From NCBI RefSeq assembly GCF_021474685.1, contig NZ_JAKEIT010000027.1, positions 1 to 32,970 on the forward strand: a DNA stretch of 32,970 nucleotides. The letters run 5' to 3'. This DNA is from Tetragenococcus halophilus. GTDB taxonomy: Bacteria > Bacillota > Bacilli > Lactobacillales > Enterococcaceae. The notes below the pieces were generated by a model that searched no databases, had not been told where the DNA came from, and worked only from the letters and a program-made list of their open reading frames with translations. Shown here one piece after another: positions 1 through 9,608 of the stretch (position 1 is its first letter; each line of letters begins with the position of its first letter). Both the position numbers and the translations under genes were made by a program.

Positions 1-67
1 TGAACACTTTTTTAGATTTTAAACAAGAAAGATTTTCATTTTTTATCTTGACTCTTTACCACTATGC

Positions 68-1347
68 TTATTCTTCACTTCTAGCTTTTACAGGTAACAA
101 CAAGTTTAAAATAATACCAATAACAGTCGCTAAGGCCATACTACTTAATTCGAAATTGCCTATTTTCAAGTACGCCCCGCCGATGCCAATCACCAAAACT
201 GCTGCAGTTATCATCAAATTACGTTTTTTGTCAAAATTGATTTGGTTGTCAATTAAGATACGTAATCCACTAGAAGCAATTACGCCAAACAATAAGAAGC
301 TGATACCGCCGATGACTGGCGTGGGAATACTATAAATTAAACTACTTATTTTTCCTACAAAACTAAACAGAATAGCTAATAAGGCGGCCCCGCCAAGAAC
401 AAATACACTATGGACTTTAGTGATTGCTAAAACGCCGATATTTTCTCCATAACTTGTGGTTGGAGGACCACCAATAAAACCAGCGATGATGGTCGAAAGT
501 CCATCAGCAAATAAAGTTTTTTTCAAGCCCGGTGATTTGAAAAAATCGCGTTTTGTAGTTTTACTTAATACCATCAAGTGTCCCATGTGTTCCGTCATTG
601 TTACAAAAGCGATCGGTGCCATACTAATTAAAGCAGCTAAAGAAAAATGAAAATTATAATCAACAAACATAAACTGAAAGTCAGGTACTTGAAACCAGGG
701 AGCAGCTTTCACTGCTTCTAAGTCAACAATTCCTACGATCAGGGCAAACAAATAGCCGCCGATGATCCCTAATAAAATCGGGATTAGACTCAAAAATCCT
801 TTTAAAAACATATTGAAAAAAATCGTAATAGCTAAGGTAACCAAGGCAACTAAAAAGTACTTGGCATCATAATTCCCTTCATTAAACATTGCATTTTCAG
901 CAGCATTTTGTGCCAATCCTAAACCGATAACCATGATCACGGGGCCTACAACGATCGGCGGTAAAACTTCATCGATCCAATCAGAACCGGCTTTTGCAAT
1001 AATAAAAGCTACAATCAGATAAACGATTCCCGAATAAATGATTCCTTGCGCAACGGCTGGATAACCACTGCTTCCCATTAATGATTGAATAGCTGTAATA
1101 AAGGCAAAACTACTGCCTAAATAAGCAGGTACTGTCCCTTTGGTAATTAGAATATATAAAAGTGTGCCTACTCCTGAACTAAATAAAGCAATACTTGGAT
1201 CAAGGCCGACTAATATAGGAACTAATACTGTTGCACCAAACATCGTAAATAAATGTTGCAAGCTAAGACCTATCCAAGGTAAAATTTTGGGCCGATCTTT
1301 AATATCTAAAATTGCGTCTGGATTACGAAATTCGTTTTTATCTGCCA

Positions 1348-1348
<1 letters not shown>
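68..1348 (-). CDS. uraA: Uracil permease, NCS2 family (UraA/PyrP)
   Basis: A 426-residue, strongly hydrophobic inner-membrane protein of the nucleobase:cation symporter-2 family, which imports uracil with protons. The family signature PPTTSYGENIGVLAIT lies near residue 295. The length and the 12-14 hydrophobic segments are normal for UraA. The ATG at 1348 overlaps the pyrR stop codon by one base (TAATG), and an AGGAGA site inside the end of pyrR precedes it, so the two genes are translationally coupled and share the PyrR attenuator upstream of pyrR. No separate attenuator fits between them. The nearest alternative would be a xanthine or general pyrimidine permease, but the pyrR linkage makes uracil the clear choice. 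The gene ends close to the left window edge and the next gene of the operon is not visible. Confidence 0.95.
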
Positions 1349-1977
<629 letters not shown>

Positions 1978-2034
1978 TTAAAATTCAACAATGAAAAATT
2001 TGTTCTTCTTTGTCTATTTAATCACGTCCTTTTT

Positions 2035-2048
2035 AGCCTCACGGGACT
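2035..2048 (-). promoter_or_regulatory. PyrR-binding loop (anti-antiterminator) in the pyrR leader
   Basis: Read on the minus strand this is AGTCCCGTGAGGCT, an exact match to the PyrR RNA-binding consensus ARUCCNGNGAGGYU. It lies about 30 bases after the predicted transcription start and about 90 bases before the terminator hairpin. PyrR with UMP should hold this loop and let the terminator form; without it, the intervening sequence is expected to form an antiterminator. Confidence 0.9.
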
Positions 2049-2084
2049 AACTTAAAGGATAAGTTATGAAATTTTATTAGTTCA

Positions 2085-2113
2085 ACTATACAGCTATTTA
2101 TTTCAAAAATCAA
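2085..2113 (-). promoter_or_regulatory. Promoter of pyrR-uraA
   Basis: On the minus strand: -35 TTGATT (2108-2113), 17-base spacer, -10 TATAGT (2085-2090). The -35 box lies inside the last codons of the rluD-like gene. Transcription would start near 2078, upstream of the PyrR-binding loop, so the complete attenuator would be transcribed. Confidence 0.72.
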
Positions 2114-3017
2114 TTGGTTTTTCTAAATTCGCTAAAGTTTTTTGAAAGACTTCCGGCAAAACTGCTTCAAAAGTCATCCATTCATCCGTTAGCGGATGAC
2201 TAAAACCAATAACACCTGCATGCAGAAATTGCCCGTTACCAGCTAAAGTTTTTTTGGGGCCATAGACTGGATCTCCTGCAAGAGGATAACCTATATATTT
2301 CATATGCACACGGATCTGATGTGTTCTTCCTGTTTCCAATTGTAATTTAATCAAAGTAAAATCTGTAAAGCGTTCTAACACAGTAAAATGAGTCACAGCA
2401 GATTTTCCATCATCGACTACATCTTGCATCTGACGATTCGTTTTAGAACGGCCAATAGGTGCTGTGATCGTTCCTTTTTGATGTTTAATATTACCATGTA
2501 CTAATGCTGTATATTCACGCAAAGTTGTTTTATCTTGTAGTTGCTGGGCTAATGAAGTGTGACTATGATCATTTTTAGCTACCATTAAAAGTCCTGAAGT
2601 ATCCTTATCAATACGATGGACAATCCCTGGGCGTATCACACCATTAATACTTGATAAGTGATCTAAATGAAATAATAAAGCATTTACCAAGGTGTGATCA
2701 GGATGTCCCTTGGAAGGATGGACTACCATACCTTGCGGCTTATTAACCACTGCCACATCTTGATCTTGATAAACAATATCAAGTGGGATATCGTTTGCTT
2801 TAATATCTAATGTCTTTTCTTCGGGAATATTTATAATAAAATGATCTTCAGCTTTTACTTTATAATTTGCTTTTACTTGCTGATTGTCTAAAAGAACCAA
2901 ACCATCTTTTAACCACTGTTTGATCTGTGAACGACTATAAGAAGATAACTTTTCTGACAATACCTTGTCAATCCGTCCTTGTTCTTTTGTAATTGTAATT
3001 TCTAATTTATCCGCCAT
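2103..3017 (-). CDS. RluD/YlyB-type 23S rRNA pseudouridine synthase
   Basis: A 304-residue RluA-superfamily pseudouridine synthase. An N-terminal S4 RNA-binding domain spans about residues 13-60, and the catalytic domain carries the diagnostic HRIDKDTSG motif (residues 134-142) with the presumed catalytic Asp137. Enzymes of this group convert uridines in large-subunit rRNA to pseudouridine; the exact positions cannot be assigned from sequence. The ATG at 3017 overlaps the end of lspA by 11 bases and an AAAGGA site lies inside lspA. The order lspA - rluD-like - pyrR is conserved in Firmicutes. The gene also hosts the pyrR -35 box at its end. Confidence 0.93.
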   Translation of the reverse strand: MADKLEITITKEQGRIDKVLSEKLSSYSRSQIKQWLKDGLVLLDNQQVKANYKVKAEDHFIINIPEEKTLDIKANDIPLDIVYQDQDVAVVNKPQGMVVHPSKGHPDHTLVNALLFHLDHLSSINGVIRPGIVHRIDKDTSGLLMVAKNDHSHTSLAQQLQDKTTLREYTALVHGNIKHQKGTITAPIGRSKTNRQMQDVVDDGKSAVTHFTVLERFTDFTLIKLQLETGRTHQIRVHMKYIGYPLAGDPVYGPKKTLAGNGQFLHAGVIGFSHPLTDEWMTFEAVLPEVFQKTLANLEKPIDF

Positions 3018-3477
3018 GATTTTTTCCTTTCAAACGATCTTCAAATATTGTGTAAATAAAAATACAAATAACTCCTATGACTAAAGAACAATCCGCGATG
3101 TTAAAAATAGGAAATTGGATAAAATCTACTTGTATCATATCTACAACATAGCCTAAACGGATACGGTCGATAAAATTTCCCAAGGCTCCTGCTAATACCA
3201 AGGCAAGTCCCAAGTTTAAAAATTTACTGTCATTACGGAAACGAATCATTAAGTAAATAACAACAGCGACAGCAACGATCGTAATGATCGTAAAAAAAGT
3301 TGTTTCTCCTTCCAAGATACTCCACGCAGCCCCAGTATTTTGAACATAGTTTAACGAAAAGAAGTGTTCAATTACATTTTGACTTTCGCCAATACCAAGA
3401 TTAGCAACCGTCCACAATTTTAGCCATTGATCGAGACCGATGACTATTATACTTAACACAAAAAAGATGGTTAGCAA
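3007..3477 (-). CDS. lspA: Lipoprotein signal peptidase LspA
   Basis: A 156-residue type II signal peptidase, an aspartic protease of the membrane that cuts prolipoproteins before the lipidated cysteine. Four hydrophobic segments are visible. Family motifs include NYVQNTGAAW (residues 43-52), GNFIDR (100-105) and FNIAD (125-129); the catalytic pair should be Asp113 and Asp129. The start is a TTG at 3477 with a GAGGA site seven bases upstream, and no better-placed ATG exists. Its end overlaps the start of the pseudouridine synthase gene. Confidence 0.95.
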   Translation of the reverse strand: MLTIFFVLSIIVIGLDQWLKLWTVANLGIGESQNVIEHFFSLNYVQNTGAAWSILEGETTFFTIITIVAVAVVIYLMIRFRNDSKFLNLGLALVLAGALGNFIDRIRLGYVVDMIQVDFIQFPIFNIADCSLVIGVICIFIYTIFEDRLKGKNHGG

Positions 3478-3501
3478 TCACTTTTCCTCATTTCTTAAAA
3501 T

Positions 3502-4185
3502 TTAAAAGATATCACGGGGACGAACAATCCCTAGTAAATTACCATTAGGATTGCCATCTTTAGTGATAAAAACGGCATCTAACAATCCATTATTTCGGAA
3601 TTTTTGTTCAACTTCATTGATCGTGGTGTCTTTAGCCACAAAGGCAAAATTCGTTTGTTTCCCGTCAGTAATAATTAGATCTTTTGCCGTACGATTTTTT
3701 AAGTCAATTTTGCCTTTGACACTTTCTTTAGCAAACCAATAACCTAATGCTTTTAAAGTAATCAAACCCTGAAAATCTCCTTTTTTATACAAGGGAAATT
3801 GTGAATAACGTTTATCTGCCACAATCTTTAGTAATTCAATAATCGGTATATCTTGTTCAAAACCTGTCACATTTTTAGCAAAACGAGGGATAACAGTTTC
3901 TGGCTGTATTAATGCAGCTTCAATTTTTTTAATCCGATCTAAAATCCATTGATTTGGCTCAGCGATCACAAAATCATCGTCGATTTGTTCATGAACGATC
4001 GCATTACGTAGTTGCGAAATCTGCAGTAAATCATTTTCGTAAGTTTTTACCGGCAATTCTTCGCGATTACTTAGCCTACGTACCATTTGATTAAACCCCA
4101 TATTTTGCGGATTATTTAACTGGTCATTTAGCCATTTTTCAATCCGATTAAAACTGCTTAAAAAAGCGTCCGCGCGCTCTCCCAT
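3502..4185 (-). CDS. CBS-pair protein with a HEPN-like N-terminal region
   Basis: A 227-residue soluble protein. Residues about 98-155 and 165-227 look like tandem CBS domains, modules that usually bind adenine nucleotides or c-di-AMP. The N-terminal 95 residues are helical and carry LRNAIVHEQ (59-67), which fits the RX4H motif of HEPN domains (Arg60, His65). I do not know a characterised homologue of this architecture; the CBS protein CbpB/DarB of other Firmicutes is shorter and lacks this part. The start has an excellent AAAGGAGG site eight bases upstream. It sits 49 bases after fhs and 24 bases before lspA in the same direction. The CBS call is fairly secure; HEPN membership and any RNase activity are inference. 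Confidence 0.75.
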   Translation of the reverse strand: MGERADAFLSSFNRIEKWLNDQLNNPQNMGFNQMVRRLSNREELPVKTYENDLLQISQLRNAIVHEQIDDDFVIAEPNQWILDRIKKIEAALIQPETVIPRFAKNVTGFEQDIPIIELLKIVADKRYSQFPLYKKGDFQGLITLKALGYWFAKESVKGKIDLKNRTAKDLIITDGKQTNFAFVAKDTTINEVEQKFRNNGLLDAVFITKDGNPNGNLLGIVRPRDIF

Positions 4186-4234
4186 TTGTGGATCCTCCTT
4201 TTATATTTGGTCAGTATTTAACATTTAAAGTATG

Positions 4235-5896
4235 TTAAAACAAGCCGCTAGCATTCCCTTGATCGTCAACATCCATATCTAAAGCAGCGGGTCTTTTCGG
4301 AAGCCCCGGCATGGTCAACACATTCCCTGTCAGGACTACCAAAAAGCCAGCTCCTATCTTAGGCGTAATTTCTCGTACTGTTAAATCAAAGTCTTTAGGT
4401 ACACCCAACAAGCTGGCATCGTCAGAAAGTGAATACTGGGTTTTAGCAATACAAACCGGTAATTGATCCCAGCCTAACGCCTTGATATCTTCCAATTGTT
4501 TTCTGGCATTTTTTTCAAAAAATACATTTCTTGCCCCGTAAATATTTCGTGCGATTTTTTTGATTTTATCTTCTACAGAAAGTTGACCTTGATAAAGAGG
4601 CGTGTATTTTGCTTTTTTATCTGCGATAGTATCTACCACCGTACTAGCTAATTCTTGCGCGCCAAGACCACCATTAGCCCAAGTGGAACTTCGTAGAGCT
4701 TCAACTCCAACTGCTTGACATAACATTTGTAATAAGGAAAGCTCACTATCTTGATCTGAAGCAAATTCATTGATCGCTACGACTACAGGTAAGCCAAAAC
4801 TTTGCATGTTTTGGATATGTTTTTTTAAATTAGCAAATCCTTTTTCCAAAGCTGGCAAGTTCTCTTTATTTAATTGATCAACAGCTACTCCCCCGTGCAT
4901 TTTTAAAGCGCGGACAGTAGCAACCATTACTACCACATCAGGTGATTTTTCTAAATTAGGAACTTTAATATCCAAAAACTTTTCAGCACCTAAATCAGCG
5001 CCAAATCCGGCCTCTGTTACCACATAATCACCTAAACGCAAAGCGGTTTTAGTGGCAGCTACACTATTACATCCATGAGCAATATTAGCAAATGGACCGC
5101 CATGAATAAAAGCAGGTGTTTGTTCGATCGTTTGTACTAAATTAGGCTTCATCGCCTCTTTTAATAAAAGAGCTAAAGCACCTTCGACTTGCAAATCTTG
5201 CACCGTCACAGGCTCTTTTTGATAAGTATAGCCAATCACAATGCTAGCTAGACGAGCTTTTAAATCTGAGAGATCACTAGCTAAACATAAAATAGCCATG
5301 ATTTCACTTGCTACTGTAATGTCAAAGCCTTCTTGACGAGGAACGCCTTGTGCTTTGTTCCCTAACCCTACTAAGGTATTTCGTAAAGCCCGATCGTTTA
5401 AATCTAAAGATCTTTTCCAAATAATTTGTTGCGGATCGATCTCTAACTCATTTCCTTGATGGATATGGTTATCGATAAAAGCCGAAAGTGCATTATTGGC
5501 TGTAGTAATGGCATGAATATCACCTGTAAAGTGTAAATTGATATCTTCCATAGGCAACACTTGTGAATAGCCGCCTCCAGTAGCGCCGCCTTTTAAGCCC
5601 ATAACAGGACCTAATGATGGTTCTCTTAAAGCTAAAACAGCATTTTTATGTAATTGGTTCAAACTATCTGCTAATCCGATAGAAACAGTCGTCTTACCTT
5701 CGCCAGCTGGTGTCGGATTAATAGAAGTTACTAAAATAAGTTTTCCTAAAGGAGCTTTATCATCTTCTTTTAAAGAAACCTTGGCTTTATGATTGCCGTA
5801 TAGTTCTATAGACTCTGGAGAGATTCCTAATTTTTCAGCGATTTTTGTAATTGAAGAAAGCTTACTTTGTTGTGCAATTTCAATATCTGATAACAT
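4235..5896 (-). CDS. fhs: Formate--tetrahydrofolate ligase
   Basis: A 553-residue enzyme that makes 10-formyltetrahydrofolate from formate, THF and ATP, feeding purine and formyl-Met-tRNA synthesis. The ATP-binding loop TPAGEGKTT is at residues 62-70, followed by the family blocks [20 protein letters not shown] and [11 protein letters not shown]. The length is essentially that of the family (about 556). The start ATG at 5896 has an AGAAGG site. It is the last gene before the HEPN/CBS gene, 49 bases away; the gap holds only a short inverted repeat (TAACAT/ATGTTA) with no U-tract, so read-through is likely. No riboswitch is seen upstream. Confidence 0.97.
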   Translation of the reverse strand: MLSDIEIAQQSKLSSITKIAEKLGISPESIELYGNHKAKVSLKEDDKAPLGKLILVTSINPTPAGEGKTTVSIGLADSLNQLHKNAVLALREPSLGPVMGLKGGATGGGYSQVLPMEDINLHFTGDIHAITTANNALSAFIDNHIHQGNELEIDPQQIIWKRSLDLNDRALRNTLVGLGNKAQGVPRQEGFDITVASEIMAILCLASDLSDLKARLASIVIGYTYQKEPVTVQDLQVEGALALLLKEAMKPNLVQTIEQTPAFIHGGPFANIAHGCNSVAATKTALRLGDYVVTEAGFGADLGAEKFLDIKVPNLEKSPDVVVMVATVRALKMHGGVAVDQLNKENLPALEKGFANLKKHIQNMQSFGLPVVVAINEFASDQDSELSLLQMLCQAVGVEALRSSTWANGGLGAQELASTVVDTIADKKAKYTPLYQGQLSVEDKIKKIARNIYGARNVFFEKNARKQLEDIKALGWDQLPVCIAKTQYSLSDDASLLGVPKDFDLTVREITPKIGAGFLVVLTGNVLTMPGLPKRPAALDMDVDDQGNASGLF

Positions 5897-5953
5897 GAAT
5901 TTTACCTTCTTTCATAGCCCAATTAAAAAGATTTTATATGAGTTTAATTTTAC

Positions 5954-6349
5954 TTATTCTGAATACACAGCTACTTCTGCCGGTAATAATTTCCAAAATA
6001 ATTTCACTTGTTTTTTACTTAAGCTAAATTCCAGCTTTTGTCTTTTTAGGTTAATAGTTACAAAATTAACAGAGATTTGGATAGATTCAATCTGGTCAAA
6101 GGGTAAATAATCAGTTTTCCAAAAACGAGCATAATTGATTTGTAAGCCATTTTTATGAACGATAATCGCTCGTCGATGGCCTAAATAAAAAAGAAGTAGA
6201 AATATCACCATAAAAAGCATACTTTTCCAATGGACTTCAGCACGTTCTAAAATAAATGTCAGGCTTAAAAATAAAAATATAAGGGTCACTGACCAATAAA
6301 TAATAGCAAGAGAACGTTCTGGTTGCCAGCGAATTTTATAATTTTTCAA
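5954..6349 (-). CDS. EbsA-family membrane protein
   Basis: A 131-residue protein with two adjacent membrane segments (about residues 15-34 and 42-58) and a basic cytoplasmic C-terminal domain. Size, topology and position beside an RNase HI gene fit the EbsA family of enterococci and lactobacilli, named after a locus linked to aggregation-substance binding in E. faecalis; the molecular role is not established. The start is TTG at 6349, preceded by AGGAG with six bases spacing; no in-frame ATG lies near. It ends 57 bases before fhs in the same direction and may be co-transcribed with it. Assignment is from memory of the family, without an alignment. Confidence 0.68.
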   Translation of the reverse strand: MKNYKIRWQPERSLAIIYWSVTLIFLFLSLTFILERAEVHWKSMLFMVIFLLLFYLGHRRAIIVHKNGLQINYARFWKTDYLPFDQIESIQISVNFVTINLKRQKLEFSLSKKQVKLFWKLLPAEVAVYSE

Positions 6350-6431
6350 GTGGCTCTCCTTTCATCTATCATTTAAGAATTCTGTATATTATAATCAAAT
6401 TACTTGAACAGTATTTCTAGGAGGTTTATAA

Positions 6432-6848
6432 ATGATAAAATCTTATATCGATGCTTCAACCAAAGGTAATCCGGGCCCAAGCGGCGGTGGCATTGTCCTT
6501 TTAGGAGAAGATATCTACGAACAAGAGTCTTTTGCTCTTTCTCATCTAACAAATCATCAAGCAGAGTTTGCCGTATTTAGCCACTTGCTTGATGATTTAT
6601 ATAAACGAGACTTGCATACCCAAACAATTCTTGTCTATACAGATAGTAAAATTTTAGCGCAAACTGTGCAGAAAGACTACACAAAAAACCAAGATTTCAA
6701 AAAATACTTAATTGAAATTCAAGAAAAATTAACAAACTTTCCCCTACTACTTATTCAATGGATTCCCGAAAGTAAAAATAAGGGAGCGGATCATTTGGCC
6801 AGACAAGGTTTACAAAAAGCCATACAATTAGAGGATCGGCGAAAGTAA
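6432..6848 (+). CDS. Stand-alone RNase HI-family protein
   Basis: A 138-residue RNase H-fold protein expected to cut the RNA strand of RNA-DNA hybrids. The four carboxylates of the active site are present: Asp7 in YIDASTKGNPGP, Glu45 in HQAEF, Asp71 in VYTDSK, and Asp120 in NKGADHLAR. It lacks the basic handle region of E. coli RnhA, as do many Firmicute 'RNase HI family' proteins. A perfect AGGAGG lies seven bases upstream of the ATG. It diverges from the ebsA-like gene and its last 21 bases overlap the end of the cardiolipin synthase gene on the other strand. Confidence 0.9.
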   Translation: MIKSYIDASTKGNPGPSGGGIVLLGEDIYEQESFALSHLTNHQAEFAVFSHLLDDLYKRDLHTQTILVYTDSKILAQTVQKDYTKNQDFKKYLIEIQEKLTNFPLLLIQWIPESKNKGADHLARQGLQKAIQLEDRRK

Positions 6849-8294
6849 GCGAGAGAAATTTTGCTTGAATTTCATCCAATAAGATTGTTGTTTGATCATT
6901 TCTTGTGTTAATAAAGTAGCATGTTTCATATCTTCTTCAAATATCGTCGCAAGTTCTTTGTTCACTTTCTCATCATAAGCAAAAGCGCTCACTTCAAAGT
7001 TTAGTTCATAGCTTCTAATATCCTGATTCGTCGTACCAAAAGAAGCAATCGCATCATCAGCGATCAAAGTCTTTGCATGAATAAAGCCGCCTTCATAAAT
7101 ATAAATTTTAGCACCAAGTTTTTGAAATAAATTGGCATAGTATTGCGTCGCACGATAGATAAATGGATGGTCTGGCATGCAGGGAATCATGATCCGAACA
7201 TCTACACCAGAACGAAGCGCGACCTGTAGTGCACTGGTCATTGAATCATCTGGGATCAAATATGGCGTTTGAATCCAGACCCTTTCTTTAGCCGCTACGA
7301 TCGTTTTAATAAAGCCACCTTCAATAATTTTTTCTATTGACTCAGGACCATCGGCCACTACATGCATAGGAACATCAATATGATCATCTTGTGTTGGAAG
7401 CACGAAATATTCTTCTTCATATTCTAATAAATCTTTTTTATTTTTTATCGAAGCATTCCAATCGCGGATAAATATCTCTTGTAAGGAAAAAGAAGCTGTA
7501 CCTACAATTCTAGCATGTGTGTCGCGCCAATAGCCGAATTTTTCAGATGTCCCCACATATTGATCCCCCACATTAAAGCCACCAGTCCAGCCAATTTCAC
7601 CATCAATGATAACAATTTTGCGATGCAAGTGATAGTTTAAACGTGTTTTGCGAATCAAGTTTCTTGAAGTGATAAAGGGGATGACTTTGCCTCCAGCCTC
7701 TTGCAAAGGTTTAAAAAATCGGACATTTGTTCGACCCCCCCAAGGGTCAAATACCAGACGAACCTCTACGCCTTCTCTAGCTTTTTTTACCAGCAAGTCT
7801 AAAAAAGCATTGCCGATTTCATCATCAAAAAAAGCATAGTATTCTACATGGACATTATCTTTTGCTTTTCTTATATCTTCAAATAAATGAGAAAATTTTT
7901 GCTCACCATCAGTAAAAAATTCAATATGATTTCCCCTTGTTAAAGGGGATTCGTCCATTCCGGAAAAGTATTGTTTTAACAAATCCGCTTCATATGGATA
8001 AGTTTTTGGGGGATAGTACTGATTGTTTTTTTCAATCATTTCGTTAATCTCTCTGATTCTTTTTTGATGTTGTTCACTAAATAAGTAAACAGTTTCTCTG
8101 TCGATCCCCCTACCGCAAAAGGCGTATAAAATAAAACCCAAACCTGGGAGAAAAACCAAAGTCATCATCCACGCAAGTATACTGGTAATTGAACGCGGTC
8201 GACGAAAAACAGTAACAAAGGCGACAACTGTATTAATAAGGATTAATCCCCAAACAATTTGATATAATATGGCCAAGTCTGTTCTTAAATCCAT
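6828..8294 (-). CDS. cls: Cardiolipin synthase (phospholipase D family)
   Basis: A 488-residue membrane enzyme that joins two phosphatidylglycerols into cardiolipin and glycerol. Two N-terminal membrane segments (about residues 8-30 and 38-60) are followed by two PLD domains with complete HxK(x4)D motifs: His224/Lys226/Asp231 and His406/Lys408/Asp413. Length is typical. The start ATG at 8294 has a GGGGGA site lying in the nine-base gap behind the CDF gene, so the two are probably one transcript from the promoter at 9516-9545. Cardiolipin content often responds to salt, which would suit the BCCT transporter elsewhere in the window, but this link is inference. Confidence 0.95.
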   Translation of the reverse strand: MDLRTDLAILYQIVWGLILINTVVAFVTVFRRPRSITSILAWMMTLVFLPGLGFILYAFCGRGIDRETVYLFSEQHQKRIREINEMIEKNNQYYPPKTYPYEADLLKQYFSGMDESPLTRGNHIEFFTDGEQKFSHLFEDIRKAKDNVHVEYYAFFDDEIGNAFLDLLVKKAREGVEVRLVFDPWGGRTNVRFFKPLQEAGGKVIPFITSRNLIRKTRLNYHLHRKIVIIDGEIGWTGGFNVGDQYVGTSEKFGYWRDTHARIVGTASFSLQEIFIRDWNASIKNKKDLLEYEEEYFVLPTQDDHIDVPMHVVADGPESIEKIIEGGFIKTIVAAKERVWIQTPYLIPDDSMTSALQVALRSGVDVRIMIPCMPDHPFIYRATQYYANLFQKLGAKIYIYEGGFIHAKTLIADDAIASFGTTNQDIRSYELNFEVSAFAYDEKVNKELATIFEEDMKHATLLTQEMIKQQSYWMKFKQNFSRLLSPIL

Positions 8295-8303
8295 TATTTC
8301 CCC

Positions 8304-9455
8304 CTATAGTAAATAATTATGGTCGAGTCTTACATCTAAGTGATAATTTCCGATTCTTTTCATCACTAGTTGACGTATGTCCTCTACTAGCTGATTTTCA
8401 TTTTCAGTAATGCCTTCTGGTATAACCAAATCAAACTGTAATACATTATTGTTTTTTATGCGCAAATCGTGCATTTTTAATCCTTGATTTAAATCAGCTA
8501 AAATATTGTTCAATTCTTGATTGATCTTTAAATATTGATCATCATGGATAGCCACTGGATCTAGGTGACAAACAAGTTCTACGTCAAGATTTTCTTTAAA
8601 GTCTTTTTCAATCATATCAATCATTTGATGGGCGTCAGTTAAAGGCCAAGAAGCGTCAACTTCAATGTGTACCGAAGCAAATTTGCTTTGAGGTCCATAA
8701 TTGTGCACTAACAAATCATGATAACCCAAAATTGAAGGATAATTTGCAAGGCGTGCTTCCATGACCTGTATTTCATAATCAGAAGGACGACTACCTAATA
8801 ACTCATCAATAAAATCTTTAATCATTTTAATACCAGTATAAATAATATAAAGTGCTAAAACAAACCCGACAAAGCCATCGATATGCCAACCGCTGATATA
8901 TTCAACTAAGGCGGATAATAATACTGTAATGGTTATAAAGACATCGTTTAAACTATCTTTGCCTGAAGCTTGTAGTGTCTGTGAATCTATTTTTTTTGCA
9001 AGTTTTCCATACATTTTTCCTTGCCAAATTTTGATGATGATTGAGGCGAGCAAAACAATAAAGATCAAAACAGAAAAGATGATACTTTCTGGATCAAGAA
9101 TTTTATCAAACGAACTTTGTAAAAATTGCACGCCCACAAGCATGATAATAAAAGAAACAGCCAACCCACTAATATATTCGAAACGTTCGTGTCCATAAGG
9201 ATGTTCTTTGTCTGCTGGTTTTGCGGCGACTTTAAAACCAACCAAAGTTAAAATGGAAGAGATCATATCGGATAAACTGTTGATTGCATCTGCCATAATT
9301 GAAACAGAGTTGGCAATAAATCCAATAGAAAATTTCCCCAAAAATAAAATAATGTTGGAAATCAATCCTATCACACCAGCGATTTGTCCAACTTTTGTGC
9401 GCTGTTCTTCTTTATTCTTGTTTTTTATCATTTTTTCTACAAAATGCTCAAGCAT
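8304..9455 (-). CDS. Cation diffusion facilitator, probable Mn(II) exporter (MntE-like)
   Basis: A CDF-family exporter of about 383 residues: six membrane segments and a cytoplasmic C-terminal metal-binding domain, longer than YiiP (about 300) and like streptococcal MntE. Aligning by the conserved PAD...HPYGH stretch, the transport site reads Asn59/Asp63 in TM2 (NSLSD) and Asp167/Asp171 in TM5 (DSLND). An N-D/D-D site points to manganese, whereas zinc transporters carry His in TM5. The frame also offers an ATG at 9461, but AAGGAG (9465-9470) is only three bases from it and nine from the ATG at 9455, so I prefer 9455. Probably co-transcribed with cls. Confidence 0.88.
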   Translation of the reverse strand: MLEHFVEKMIKNKNKEEQRTKVGQIAGVIGLISNIILFLGKFSIGFIANSVSIMADAINSLSDMISSILTLVGFKVAAKPADKEHPYGHERFEYISGLAVSFIIMLVGVQFLQSSFDKILDPESIIFSVLIFIVLLASIIIKIWQGKMYGKLAKKIDSQTLQASGKDSLNDVFITITVLLSALVEYISGWHIDGFVGFVLALYIIYTGIKMIKDFIDELLGSRPSDYEIQVMEARLANYPSILGYHDLLVHNYGPQSKFASVHIEVDASWPLTDAHQMIDMIEKDFKENLDVELVCHLDPVAIHDDQYLKINQELNNILADLNQGLKMHDLRIKNNNVLQFDLVIPEGITENENQLVEDIRQLVMKRIGNYHLDVRLDHNYLL

Positions 9456-9515
9456 TGTCATAAACTCCTTATTATATCAAAAATCAATAAATAAAGCAGC
9501 ATACGATAGGACCAC

Positions 9516-9545
9516 ATTGTATCCTGAAATACTTAAAAATAACAA
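9516..9545 (-). promoter_or_regulatory. Probable promoter of the CDF exporter - cls unit
   Basis: Minus strand: -35 TTGTTA (9540-9545), 18-base spacer, -10 TACAAT (9516-9521). It lies just after the alaS terminator and about 60 bases before the CDF start. A closer TGATATAAT (9471-9479) would place the transcript start within the ribosome binding site and is less likely. Confidence 0.5.
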
Positions 9546-9555
9546 CTAAAAAGGA

Positions 9556-9599
9556 AGAAAAAGGTTGGAAAAATTAAAAATTAATCTTTTTTCCAACCT
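9556..9599 (-). terminator. Terminator of alaS
   Basis: Minus strand: arms AGGTTGGAAAAA and TTTTTCCAACCT (perfect 12-base complement) followed by a T-rich tail, starting about ten bases after the alaS stop. On the plus strand no T-run follows, so it acts in the alaS direction only. Confidence 0.88.
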
Positions 9600-9608
9600 A
9601 CTTTAAAC

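Noticed and set aside
24-50. Possible terminator after uraA (CAAGA.../...TCTTG, or AAGAT/ATCTT)
   Set aside because: Only five paired bases, A/T-rich loop and a short T-run; too weak to call.
48-335. Plus-strand frame opposite the uraA gene
   Set aside because: Lies antisense to a gene with clear family motifs and has no ribosome binding site; a shadow frame.
9471-9479. TGATATAAT as promoter of the CDF gene
   Set aside because: The transcript would start inside or after the ribosome binding site, leaving the mRNA without it; the upstream TTGTTA-18-TACAAT fits better.
9208-9549. 113-codon plus-strand frame opposite the CDF exporter gene
   Set aside because: Antisense to conserved membrane-protein sequence; its residues mirror the hydrophobic codons and no ribosome site precedes it.
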